From positions 1-64,000 of the forward strand of contig WGMM01000026.1 in NCBI GenBank assembly GCA_016125085.1: 64,000 bases of DNA, written 5' to 3'. Positions 1 to 8,269 of this stretch are shown here, piece after piece (within the stretch, counting starts at the first letter, position 1; each line of letters begins with the position of its first letter). Source of the DNA: a bacterium. GTDB taxonomy: Bacteria > Planctomycetota > Planctomycetia > Isosphaerales > Isosphaeraceae. The position numbers and the translations under genes were made by a program. The notes beneath the pieces were generated by a model. The model was given only the letters and a program-made list of their open reading frames with translations, had not been told where the DNA came from and did no database searches.

Positions 1-22
1 AGTCATAGCTGCTCATGTGGGT

Positions 23-55
23 GGGGGGGGGGGGGGGGGGGGGGGGGGCGGGGGG
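23..55. repeat. Poly-G tract
   Basis: A run of 26 G, one C and 6 more G lies just beyond the stop codon of the first gene. A homopolymer this long is rare in bacterial DNA. It may be a contig-edge artefact or a genuine slippage-prone tract. The true length cannot be judged from one sequence. Confidence 0.8.
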
Positions 56-73
56 CCTGTCGCTATCTCGGAT

Positions 74-1645
74 TTACTGGACCTCGAGATCATCAAACAT
101 TTTATTGATTTTTGCAAGTAGTGCGATTTCTCTACTATTTGAGACTGAATCCGCTTGGATTACCAGATTGATCGCTCTAATCACCACTTCTCGCTGCTTT
201 TTTGTCTTGAACACATGCAATCTACCAAAGACCCTTTCTTCAATGGCTGGAAACCCGATCAATCGAACCGATGCAATGAATCCATCAATTTTAGATTTAC
301 TCATCGATTCACTCCATGTCGAGGCCACTTTCTTCATTATAAATACAACTTTTTCTTTCTCCTTTGTCGAAGCTTTTCCATCGACGACCATAAAGCAACA
401 AATCAGATCGAATAGGACTTCATAAGCGTCGATTTCTTCATTCTCACCGTCCTGCTGCCCATCATCTTCCTCTACTGTTTCAGTATCACCCTCAATGTAT
501 CGGTCGTACTTATCAATAGCTTTTGCTTCTTCGGCCTCCTTAGCCTCTCTAATTGCCGACACCATCTTGGCCGATGCGGCTTTCAGCTTTTCAGCAATTC
601 CCAGGCGAGATAGCTGTATGACTTCTCTCAAGCCAGAGGATGACTCAATCTTAATCTCTTCATACAAGCAAATTGGTATTTCAAAATTATTTCTGAACCT
701 GCGATCTGGAGATCCATTTTTATTCACATACTTCCAAGTACGGCCAATGATTCTCGTATCACTCGGAACCGTTTCATCTTCAAGAAAGCGAGTTTGGTTC
801 GAGTTTATGACTAATTCTGCGTACTGAATGGAACCGATTTTCCCATCTACTCTGACCAGGATTTCGTCTGGATAAAAGTGTAGAACAATGTTACCGAGTT
901 CAACTTTTGGCGCATCTAAGTTTGAACGCACGAACGGCGGATCTCCACACGCCACCGAAAGTCTACTTCTGTTTAGCAACTCGCTCGCCCCGGCGTGATA
1001 CCTTCCGTCGTAAACTTCTCCTTTTGCACGAATTACCCATGCTCCTTTACATTTCGACACCTGCCCAATCGCATCGCATAGCGTAGAATAAGAATCAACC
1101 ATTTCCTCATCCAAATCGTACATGAGTACGACAGTCCTATTCAGACTATCGTAGAAATATATCGCAATGGTACCAATCGAAAGCATCGCCGGAACCGCGA
1201 ATTTTACGGCATCAGGAACCGATGCCACTACTGTTGCGAAGCTTATCGCAATAGATATGATTAGTACTAATGGCCACAAATCAAACTGGCTCTCCTTTTC
1301 CCTAATATCCTTCAAAATCGAATCAGCAGAACATGCGATCATCCCGTCGATCGAACTCGTACCTACAAAGCACATAGGTCCATGAGTTCCACTACCCGGT
1401 GTTTCGTAGACTTCTGGATGGGTTCGGGTAGAGACAGAGTGCTGAGCTTCTTGCCCACGTGGCGTATCAAGCAAGTCAAGCCTTTTCCGGTAGTAAAGGC
1501 CATCTCGCCCCATATGAATATACGTACCGGATGGACCTTTACTTACTCTCAACCCGGGAATCCCTGTCGACACTCCTATTCCTGATTTGGACAAATTGAA
1601 CCTCAGCGGTCCGACTCTCAAACTTTTTCGCAGGTAAAAGCTCAT
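74..1645 (-). CDS. DUF4236 domain membrane protein with TerB-like C-terminus
   Basis: The protein has 523 residues from an ATG at 1645. An upstream in-frame start at 1711 would only add a non-conserved leader before MSFYLRKSLRVG. Residues 1-55 match the DUF4236 pattern (FNLSKSGIGVSTGIPGLRVS, then a GRDGLYYRKRL stretch). Two hydrophobic segments at about residues 122-170 suggest membrane anchoring. A charged region rich in E/D/K/A follows, and the last ~115 residues (LFDLICCFMVVDGKAS onward) resemble the helical TerB/TerB-like fold. DUF4236 has no established function; TerB-like domains are associated with stress and phage-defence contexts. The gene is clearly more AT-rich than the rest of the window, so recent acquisition is possible. 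It diverges from the Y-family polymerase gene. Confidence 0.75.
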   Translation of the reverse strand: MSFYLRKSLRVGPLRFNLSKSGIGVSTGIPGLRVSKGPSGTYIHMGRDGLYYRKRLDLLDTPRGQEAQHSVSTRTHPEVYETPGSGTHGPMCFVGTSSIDGMIACSADSILKDIREKESQFDLWPLVLIISIAISFATVVASVPDAVKFAVPAMLSIGTIAIYFYDSLNRTVVLMYDLDEEMVDSYSTLCDAIGQVSKCKGAWVIRAKGEVYDGRYHAGASELLNRSRLSVACGDPPFVRSNLDAPKVELGNIVLHFYPDEILVRVDGKIGSIQYAELVINSNQTRFLEDETVPSDTRIIGRTWKYVNKNGSPDRRFRNNFEIPICLYEEIKIESSSGLREVIQLSRLGIAEKLKAASAKMVSAIREAKEAEEAKAIDKYDRYIEGDTETVEEDDGQQDGENEEIDAYEVLFDLICCFMVVDGKASTKEKEKVVFIMKKVASTWSESMSKSKIDGFIASVRLIGFPAIEERVFGRLHVFKTKKQREVVIRAINLVIQADSVSNSREIALLAKINKMFDDLEVQ

Positions 1646-1831
1646 ATTCCACTTCCCCCAATCATCTCGAATCACGGCCCCACTTACACCCGTTAGATCT
1701 ATGTGTGGCAATGCGGCTTGGCCACATTTCGTTAAGCCACTTCAACTCTACCTCATTCAGAAAAATCGATCAAATTATCGTGCTTTTGCTCCTCAATTCC
1801 CGCAAGCCCTCCGGCCGATACTGTACAAGTC

Positions 1832-1859
1832 TTGACACAATTCGTGCGTACACTATATT
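1832..1859 (+). promoter_or_regulatory. Sigma-70 promoter of the Y-family polymerase, apparently leaderless
   Basis: TTGACA at 1832-1837 and TATATT at 1854-1859 are separated by 16 bases. The expected start of transcription, about 7 bases after the -10 box, falls on the A of the ATG at 1867. The mRNA should therefore have little or no 5' leader, and no Shine-Dalgarno sequence is seen. GTACA motifs at 1823, 1848 and 1869 surround and overlap the promoter and may be an operator. Confidence 0.65.
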
Positions 1860-1866
1860 GGTGGAC

Positions 1867-3096
1867 ATGTACACACGCAAGAGGGCCGTGGGCCATCTCG
1901 ATGCCGACTGTTTCTATGTCTCTGCGGAGCGGGTGCGCGATCCGTTCCTCAAGGGCAAGCCCGTCGGCGTGCTGGGCAACCAGGGCGCGTGCGTGATCGC
2001 CAAGAGCTACGAAATGAAGGCCGCCGGAGTGAAAACGGGCGAGCCGATCTGGGATGCCGTACAGAAATGCCCGGACGGGATTTACGTCAAACGCGACTTC
2101 CGCTGGTACGAGACGCTGTCGCGGTCGATGCTGGAGGTCATGCGGCGGCTGTCGGGGCATGTGGAGTATTACTCCATCGACGAATTCTTCTTCGTCGCCG
2201 AGCCGGGCCCCGGGCAGTCGTTTCAGGACCTGGCCGTGGCCATGCGGCAGACGATCCTGGAGGAACTCGACCTGCCGGTGACGGTCGGCATCGCGCGGTC
2301 GCGCACGCTGGCCAAGCTCATTTCCGACTCGGCCAAGCCCTTCGGGGCCAAAGCCGTGCTGGAAAAGGAACACGAGGAACACCTGCTGGCGCGGCTGCCG
2401 GTGACGGAAATCTCGGGCGTCGCCAAACGGCGGGCGAAGCGGCTGCTGCCGTGGGGCATCGCCAGCTGCCTGGACTTGGCGAAGGCCGACCGGGGCCTGG
2501 TGCGGAAGCTGCTCACGGCCACGGGCGAGGCGCTGTGGTGGGAACTCAACGGCGAGCCGACGGGCGAGATTCACTCCGCCCGGCCGCGGCACAAGGCCCT
2601 TTCGCGCGGGGGCAGCCTGGGCGAATCGACGGCCGATCCGCACCGGCTTTACGCCTGGCTGGTGCGGAACCTGGAGCGGCTGATCGAGGAGCTGCGGTAT
2701 CACCGGGTAATGCCCGGCAAGCTGACGCTCTGGGTGGGCTATCGGGACGGCATTCCGGGCGAGGGACAGACACGGCTGGCCGTGCCGACGGACCGCTTCG
2801 ACCTGCTGCTGGAGGCCCTGCGGCCATGCCTGCGGCGCGCCTGGCGGCCGAAGCACCCGGCGAACCGGATGCACCTGATCGCCGAAGACCTGACCGACCG
2901 GGATACGGCCCAGGGCGGCCTGTTCAGCCCGCATGATCCGCGGGCCGAGGCTCTGGCCGACGTGAAGCAGCGGATCAACGAGCGGATCGGCCGGTTCGCG
3001 GTGCGCAGCGGGGCCACCCTGCCGCTGAAGTCGATCTACGACGACGGGGCCAACGGCTATGACATCTGCGACGTTCGGGGCAAGATCTGCTTTTGA
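1867..3096 (+). CDS. Y-family DNA polymerase (DinB/UvrX-like translesion polymerase)
   Basis: The protein has 409 residues. The start at 1867 is chosen because MYTRKRAVGHLDADCFYVSAE is where the family begins and the promoter ends just upstream; the open frame extends further but without homology. Catalytic acidic residues are visible in HLDADCFYVSAER (metal site) and YYSIDEFFF (second site). The GACVIAKSYEMKAAGVKTGE stretch is typical of the fingers/palm, and helix-hairpin-helix and little-finger regions follow. Family members copy past damaged bases with low fidelity and are usually SOS-controlled. It is followed after 195 bp by a small SRAP-like gene, a pairing that supports a DNA-damage role. 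Whether it is closer to Pol IV, UmuC or UvrX is not settled. Confidence 0.9.
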   Translation: MYTRKRAVGHLDADCFYVSAERVRDPFLKGKPVGVLGNQGACVIAKSYEMKAAGVKTGEPIWDAVQKCPDGIYVKRDFRWYETLSRSMLEVMRRLSGHVEYYSIDEFFFVAEPGPGQSFQDLAVAMRQTILEELDLPVTVGIARSRTLAKLISDSAKPFGAKAVLEKEHEEHLLARLPVTEISGVAKRRAKRLLPWGIASCLDLAKADRGLVRKLLTATGEALWWELNGEPTGEIHSARPRHKALSRGGSLGESTADPHRLYAWLVRNLERLIEELRYHRVMPGKLTLWVGYRDGIPGEGQTRLAVPTDRFDLLLEALRPCLRRAWRPKHPANRMHLIAEDLTDRDTAQGGLFSPHDPRAEALADVKQRINERIGRFAVRSGATLPLKSIYDDGANGYDICDVRGKICF

Positions 3097-3149
3097 CGGA
3101 ATGGGGGGGATGCCATGCGAGCGAGCCGAAAGCACGAGCGGCGATTTCG

Positions 3150-3230
3150 CCAACGAGCCGGAAGCGTGAGCGACGGGCACGATTTCCGGCGATGGCTTTC
3201 AGGCCGTCGCTCACGCTTCCGGCTCGTTGG
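3150..3230. repeat. Perfect 27-bp inverted repeat (REP-like palindrome)
   Basis: Bases 3150-3176 and 3204-3230 are exact reverse complements around a 27-base loop. The core reads GAGCCGGAAGCGTGAGCGAC in the left arm. A decayed partial copy of the core lies just before it at about 3119-3140. The element sits between the polymerase gene and the SRAP-like gene, has no T-run, and looks like a dispersed repeat rather than a simple terminator. Confidence 0.85.
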
Positions 3231-3291
3231 CCCTGCGTTTCCGGCCCGTGTTCGATTTCGTTCACATTGAGGCATAAGAGGAGACACGGCA

Positions 3292-3762
3292 ATGGCTTCG
3301 GGGATCGCTCTGGCACTTTCCGACATGCCGCTGGCGATGCATTGCTGGCCGGAGGTCTCGCGGCGGATCTACCGGCGCGGGGGCACGGAGGCGGAGGTGA
3401 GGTTTCTGTACGACGACCGTGAACCGGTCTTGCCGGTGATGAAGGACGGCAAGCTGGAACTGGTGCGGTGGGGCAATGGGCGCGGGCGGTCGCGATGCCT
3501 GCCCCGCACGGGCTGGACGTGGAAGGCGACGGTGGAACAGGGCGGCTGGGTGGGTGCGGCGCCGGGCGTTGTGCGGATTCCGGCGACGCTGGCGCTGGAG
3601 AAAGGGATCTGGTTCCGGGTGCGGCAGGGCGTGCACGGACTGCTGGTGACCGACGAGCAGGGCGTGGAGTCGGCCTATATGATCTGTGAGCCTTCGAGCC
3701 ACTATTACCGGGTGATGACCCGCAGCGACCGCATGCCGGCGCTGATCGAGGAAAAGATCTGA
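3292..3762 (+). CDS. Small protein distantly resembling SRAP/YedK, without catalytic residues
   Basis: The protein has 156 residues. An AGGAG-type site lies at 3279-3283, about 8 bases before the ATG. It shows the layout of the second half of SRAP (HMCES/YedK) proteins: LELVRWGNG resembles the xLxxxxWG segment, EKGIWFRVRQG resembles the GWFEW strand, and a final RSDRMPALI resembles HDRxPxxL. The catalytic Cys2 is absent (MASG instead of MCGR), as are the active-site Glu and His. SRAP proteins protect abasic sites and often sit with SOS polymerases, which fits its position after the Y-family polymerase. This assignment rests on motif resemblance by eye; it could instead be an unrelated family. 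Confidence 0.5.
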   Translation: MASGIALALSDMPLAMHCWPEVSRRIYRRGGTEAEVRFLYDDREPVLPVMKDGKLELVRWGNGRGRSRCLPRTGWTWKATVEQGGWVGAAPGVVRIPATLALEKGIWFRVRQGVHGLLVTDEQGVESAYMICEPSSHYYRVMTRSDRMPALIEEKI

Positions 3763-4776
3763 GGAACCGGCCCAAAACCGCCATCCCTGATACGCAACCG
3801 TGATTCCGCAAAACAACCGGCGATCCCCTGCGATTTCCGGCGGGAAGGAGAAATTCCGGCTGTTTTCCGTAACCGAAATCCCAGCTGCCAAATTAAGCAA
3901 AGCCTCCCGATTTCACAAATTTCCGATTTTCGGATGTGCAAGCCGACCGAAGGCGAGAGCGTCCGAAGCACGATTTTTTGGGGAGGAAGGCTGCGGGAAA
4001 GCCCTCGGCGGGCCGGGCGAGACGGGCTGGACAAGGGCAGCGACTGGCGATTAGGGTGTGAGCGTCGAACGGGAAATCAACGGAACGGGCCAGCAGGTGG
4101 CTGACCTCATAACGGTCGTAACCAGGGAACGGTCCAGAGAATTCCCGAAAAATCCGGTCCGCAATGTCGCGGAAATCCACGAATCACGGTTAGAGGAGTT
4201 GTAGGGATCGTTCTTCCCCAATCCAGGGGCGTTTCATGCCGTCGCCAGGAAGCCGAACGAATCGGTTGACCCGCGAACCGGCTGGAAATGCCTGAGGGGG
4301 AAGATTCGATTTCGAAGGACTGGCTGTACCGCACACAAGATGGAGCGTTCGCGAAAAGGATTTTGCCGGCATGGTCATCAGGACGATGAGTCGCTCCGTC
4401 TTTTCGATTTCGATGCGTAACTTCACCGCCACGGAGGGCGGTCGACAAAAGGTTCGCCCCGTGGGCCGACATGGATTGGACGGCCCACGGAGCGAACCTG
4501 AGTTCATCAGGGCGTGACGCCAACCGGCGGACGACTGAGGGTGACTTCATGTAAATCATCGCAGGCAACGGCGGCGATCGCGCGGCCGGATGCCTGAACG
4601 ACGATCGCAGCCATCCTAAGCCGATCGGCGGCAAGATCGCGGGCACGCACTTGCCGTTCGCCGGCCGAATCGTTAGGTTGATAGCCGATCATGGGCGGGC
4701 GTCATGCCGACCGGCACGTCGCCGCGCCGCCGAGAAACTGCCGAAACGTCGTGGAATGAAGGGAGTACGGAAAAAC
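3763..4776. other. About 1 kb without a recognisable gene
   Basis: No open frame in this stretch has a recognisable family, a convincing start site or planctomycete-like codon use. The longest antisense frame (4107-4646) is arginine-, serine- and proline-rich and looks random. The only structured element noticed is the inverted repeat at 4451-4498. Decayed coding remnants cannot be excluded. Confidence 0.6.
4451..4498. repeat. 17-bp imperfect inverted repeat
   Basis: The arms at 4451-4467 and 4482-4498 pair with a single mismatch around a 14-base loop. There is no T-run on either side, so it does not look like an intrinsic terminator. It may be another dispersed palindrome. Confidence 0.6.
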
Positions 4777-5616
4777 GTGTCCGAATCGATCGAATCATTG
4801 AAGGCTCTGGCCAGGGAACTCCGCAAGGACATCCTGAAGATGACCACGGAAGCCGGCTCGGGGCACCCCTCCAGCTCGATGTCGGCTGTCGAAGTGGTTA
4901 CGGCGCTGTATTTCGGCGGATTCCTCAAGTTCGACGGCAAGAACCCGAAGGCCGCCGACCGCGATCGCTTCATTCTCTCCAAGGGCCACGCAGCTCCGGT
5001 GCTTTACGCCGCGCTGGCTCACAAGGGCGTGTTCCCGCATGAAGAGCTGATGACTCTGCGGAAGTTCGGCAGCCGGCTCGAAGGCCACCCGAACATGCTG
5101 CGGCTGGCGGGCATCGAAGCCTCGACCGGTTCGCTCGGTCAGGGCCTGTCCGTGGGTGTCGGTTACGCCCTGGCTGCCCGCCTTGCGAAAAACGGCTCGC
5201 ACACCTACGTGATGACGGGCGACGGCGAGCTGGGCCAGGGGCAGATCTGGGAAGCCGCCGCGAGCGCTGGCAAGTACCAGCTGGACAACCTGACCTGCAT
5301 CGTGGACCGCAATGGCTACCAGCAGACCGGATCGGCGCTGGACGTGCTGAACATGGATCCGATCGACGGCAAGTTCGCCGCATTCGGCTGGGCCACTCAG
5401 GTGATCAACGGCAACGACCTTGAGGAAGTCATCGACGCTCTGAAGCGGGCGAAGGCGACGAAAGGCCGCCCGACCTGCATCGTGTCGCTCACGAAGAAGG
5501 GTTTCGGCATGCTCAAGCTGCTGAGCAAGCTGAAGGACGAGAACTTCCACGGCAAACCCATGCCCGCCAAACACCTGGAAGAGGCGCTGGCCGAAGTCGA
5601 GGCGGGGCTCGGTTGA
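4777..5616 (+). CDS. Transketolase, N-terminal subunit
   Basis: The protein has 279 residues and is the thiamine-diphosphate-binding half of a split transketolase. It acts with the next gene in the non-oxidative pentose phosphate pathway. GSGHPSSSMSAVEVVTALYF is the standard N-terminal signature. GDGELGQGQIWEAA followed by NLTCIVDRNGYQ forms the ThDP motif (GDG to N). A GTG at 4777 is preferred because MSESIESLKALARELRKDIL matches the usual beginning of the family and AAGGGAG lies upstream at 4759-4765; an ATG at 4756 would add seven residues. The C-terminal subunit begins 72 bases after the stop, so the two should be co-transcribed. Confidence 0.92.
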   Translation: MSESIESLKALARELRKDILKMTTEAGSGHPSSSMSAVEVVTALYFGGFLKFDGKNPKAADRDRFILSKGHAAPVLYAALAHKGVFPHEELMTLRKFGSRLEGHPNMLRLAGIEASTGSLGQGLSVGVGYALAARLAKNGSHTYVMTGDGELGQGQIWEAAASAGKYQLDNLTCIVDRNGYQQTGSALDVLNMDPIDGKFAAFGWATQVINGNDLEEVIDALKRAKATKGRPTCIVSLTKKGFGMLKLLSKLKDENFHGKPMPAKHLEEALAEVEAGLG

Positions 5617-5688
5617 GCCGGCACGCTATCGTCTCATCGCCGCACCTCTCACACTTACGAGACATCGAACGAAAGGAACCTGAAAACC

Positions 5689-6666
5689 ATGGCGGGAGCC
5701 AGTTCATCGGTCAAATCGTCCAGGCCTCTGGGCAAGGCCACGCGTGACGCCTTCGGCAGAGCCCTCGAAGCCCTCGGCGAATCGTACGGCAAGCTCGTCG
5801 TGGTCGACGCCGACGTCGGCAACTCGACACGCACCGAATGGTTCGGCCTGAAGTATCCGGACCGTTTCTTCAACGTCGGCATCGCCGAGTCGAACCAGGT
5901 CGGTGTCGCCGCCGGTCTGGCCGCGGCCGGTCACACGGCCCTGGTATCGAGCTTCGCGGCCTTCATCGTGTGCAATGCGTACGATCAGCTGCGGATGAGC
6001 GTGGCTTATCCTCGCCTGAACGTGAAAGTCGTCGGCAGCCACGCCGGCATTTCGATCGGCGAAGACGGTGCCAGCCAGATGGGCATCGAGGATGTCTCGC
6101 TGGCCTGCTCGCTGCCGGGCTTCGTCGTGATGGTGCCCGCGGACGAAACTTCCGCGAAGGCCGCCACAGCCGCGATGCTGGCTCACGAAGGGCCTGTCTA
6201 CCTGCGGGTCGGCCGCCCCGACGTGCCGAAGATTTACGATGCCGACGCCCCCTTCACCATCGGCAAGGCGAACAAGCTGGCCGACGGCAAGGACGTCACC
6301 ATCGTGGCCAACGGCCTGATGGTCGCCCCTGCCCTGGAGGCGGCCGAGGCTCTGGCCTCGCAAGGCATTTCCGCGCGGGTGCTGGACATGCACACCGTCA
6401 AGCCGATCGACCGCGACGCTTTGGCCGCTGCTGCGAAGGACACCGGTGCGATCGTCGTCGCCGAAGAGCACCTGGCCCATGGCGGCCTGGGCTCGGTCGT
6501 CGCGATGAACGTGGCCGAAATTCATCCCGTGCCGATCCGCTACGTGAATCTGCATGACTCGTTCGGCGAATCGGGCTCGCCCGAAGCTCTGATCGAAGCC
6601 TATGGCTTGACGGCAGCGAAAGTGGCCGAAGCCGCGAAGGCCGTGGTCGCCGCCAAAAAAAGCTGA
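5689..6666 (+). CDS. Transketolase, C-terminal subunit
   Basis: The protein has 325 residues and carries the pyrimidine-binding and C-terminal domains that complete the transketolase begun by the preceding gene. FFNVGIAESNQVGVAAGLA contains the catalytic glutamate region that activates ThDP. SHAGISIGEDGASQMGIED is the conserved substrate-side loop, and the C-terminal domain runs from about residue 195 (DGKDVTIVANGLMV). AAAGGAA precedes the ATG. The Ala/Lys-rich tail is ordinary. Many bacteria and archaea split transketolase in this way, so it is not a broken gene. Confidence 0.92.
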   Translation: MAGASSSVKSSRPLGKATRDAFGRALEALGESYGKLVVVDADVGNSTRTEWFGLKYPDRFFNVGIAESNQVGVAAGLAAAGHTALVSSFAAFIVCNAYDQLRMSVAYPRLNVKVVGSHAGISIGEDGASQMGIEDVSLACSLPGFVVMVPADETSAKAATAAMLAHEGPVYLRVGRPDVPKIYDADAPFTIGKANKLADGKDVTIVANGLMVAPALEAAEALASQGISARVLDMHTVKPIDRDALAAAAKDTGAIVVAEEHLAHGGLGSVVAMNVAEIHPVPIRYVNLHDSFGESGSPEALIEAYGLTAAKVAEAAKAVVAAKKS

Positions 6667-6998
6667 CGAGCGAAACGCCGCTGAAACCCAGCGACTGAAG
6701 CTGTCGGATCGATTGCCGGGAAGTTTGCGAGAGTCAAGCTTTCCGGCTTTTTCGTGCGCGTTTCGGGTGCGTGTCGTACCGCCTGCCCGATTCGACGGTT
6801 CCGGTTTCGCGGGCGCGGAGACGGAAAGTCGGCCGTCGGGGAATTGTTTTCGGAAATGGCAGCGGTTAGATTATCAAGCGTCTACGAGTCTACGAACCGG
6901 AAGCCTCGACCGAGGCATTTTCCGCGTTCCTCAGCACCGTCCGCATATCGCTCATCCAGATCGTTCTGTCGCGGTGATTTCACGGGAGATCCGAAATC
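6667..6998. other. Intergenic region upstream of the PilT-like gene
   Basis: No gene is seen in these 332 bases. They hold the upstream region and GGGAG ribosome-binding site (6984-6988) of the next gene. No clear terminator hairpin was found after the transketolase pair. Confidence 0.6.
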
Positions 6999-8165
6999 AT
7001 GTCGATCGCCTCGAACGTGGCCGTGGGGACTTCGGCCAACGAGCCGGAAGCCAACAAACTCTTTCGGATGTGCATCAAGCACCAGGGTTCGGACCTGCAC
7101 CTGAAAGTGGGCCTTCCTCCTGCGATGCGGCTGGCAGGGCAGTTACGGCAGATGCAGCTGCCGCCGCTGACGGCGGCGGACATGGAACGGCTGATGTTCC
7201 CCCTGTTGTCGCCCAAGCAGAAGCACATTCTGGAAGAGGAAGGCGGCGTCGACTTCGCCCACATTCTGCGGGACGTCGAAGACGGCGAAGTCATCGAAAC
7301 CCGGTTCCGCGTGAACCTTTTCAAGGCCCGGGGCGCTCTGGCTCTGGTGGCCCGGCGGGTGAACAACAAGATCCCGAACTTCGAACAACTCGGCCTGCCG
7401 CCGATTCTGGCCGAGATCACCAAGGAAGACACGGGGATCATCATCCTTGCGGGCGTGACGGGTTCGGGCAAATCGACGACGATCGCGTCGATGCTCCAAT
7501 ACGTCAACGAAAATGAGCGATGCCACATCCTCACCGTCGAAGACCCGATCGAATATACCTATAAGGATGCCAAGTCGATCGTGAACCAGCGGGAAGTCGG
7601 CATCGACGTGCTCGACTGGAACATCGCCCTGAAGCATGCGGTGCGGGAAGATCCGGACATCATCCTGGTGGGCGAAATGCGTGACCAGGACACCTTCCTG
7701 GCGGCTCTTCACGCGGCCGAAACGGGCCACCTGGTGTTCGGGACGATCCACGCCGGCAGCGCGCCTTCCACGATCAGCCGGATTCTTGACCTGTTCCCGC
7801 AGGAAATGCACCCTGCGATGCGGCAGAACCTGGCGTTCAACCTGAAGGCCGTGATCGCCCAGAAGCTGTTGCGGACGACGAAGGACCATGCCGCCAGGAC
7901 GGGGGCGACCCGAGTTCCGACCTGCGAGATCATGCGCAGTAACCCGACGGTGCGCAAACTCATTCTGGCCGAAGAAGACACGAAGCTGGCCGACGCCATC
8001 CGGATCGGTCAGGACGAAGGCATGATGGACTTCACGGAAAGCCTTCGACAGCTTGTGCTTGCCGAAGTCATCGAGCGTTCGACCGCGTTCGAAGTCGCTC
8101 CCAGCCCGGACGCGCTCAAGATGGCCCTCAAGGGCATTCAGGTGGCGGCCCCGGGGATCCTCTGA
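6999..8165 (+). CDS. PilT-type secretion/retraction ATPase
   Basis: The protein has 388 residues and is a hexameric cytoplasmic AAA-like motor of the PilT/GspE superfamily. All catalytic boxes are intact: Walker A GVTGSGKSTT at about residues 151-160, Asp box TVEDPIEY, Walker B EDPDIILVGEMRD and His box TGHLVFGTIHAG. The N-terminal QGSDLHLKVGLPPAMRLAG is the usual PAS-like start of PilT, and the length suits PilT, which lacks the zinc-binding region of PilB/GspE. Its role is probably pilus retraction or pseudopilus dynamics. It precedes the GspE-like gene by 104 bases on the same strand, consistent with one type IV pilus/type II secretion module. Confidence 0.9.
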   Translation: MSIASNVAVGTSANEPEANKLFRMCIKHQGSDLHLKVGLPPAMRLAGQLRQMQLPPLTAADMERLMFPLLSPKQKHILEEEGGVDFAHILRDVEDGEVIETRFRVNLFKARGALALVARRVNNKIPNFEQLGLPPILAEITKEDTGIIILAGVTGSGKSTTIASMLQYVNENERCHILTVEDPIEYTYKDAKSIVNQREVGIDVLDWNIALKHAVREDPDIILVGEMRDQDTFLAALHAAETGHLVFGTIHAGSAPSTISRILDLFPQEMHPAMRQNLAFNLKAVIAQKLLRTTKDHAARTGATRVPTCEIMRSNPTVRKLILAEEDTKLADAIRIGQDEGMMDFTESLRQLVLAEVIERSTAFEVAPSPDALKMALKGIQVAAPGIL

Positions 8166-8269
8166 TCCCCTCTGTCTTCCTGCCCGTACTGGCGAAGAAG
8201 CGTTCACGTCGCGGCGGCTTCGGACCATTCACCACTTCCCGCATTCCTCTCTCATTCGAAAGTCAAGTT

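Noticed and set aside
1753-3180. Long antisense open frame opposite the Y-family polymerase
   Set aside because: High-GC shadow rich in His, Arg, Pro and Gln without domains; the plus strand has complete polymerase motifs.
4107-4646. 179-codon minus-strand frame in the gene-poor kilobase
   Set aside because: No homology, no ribosome-binding site and a random-looking composition.
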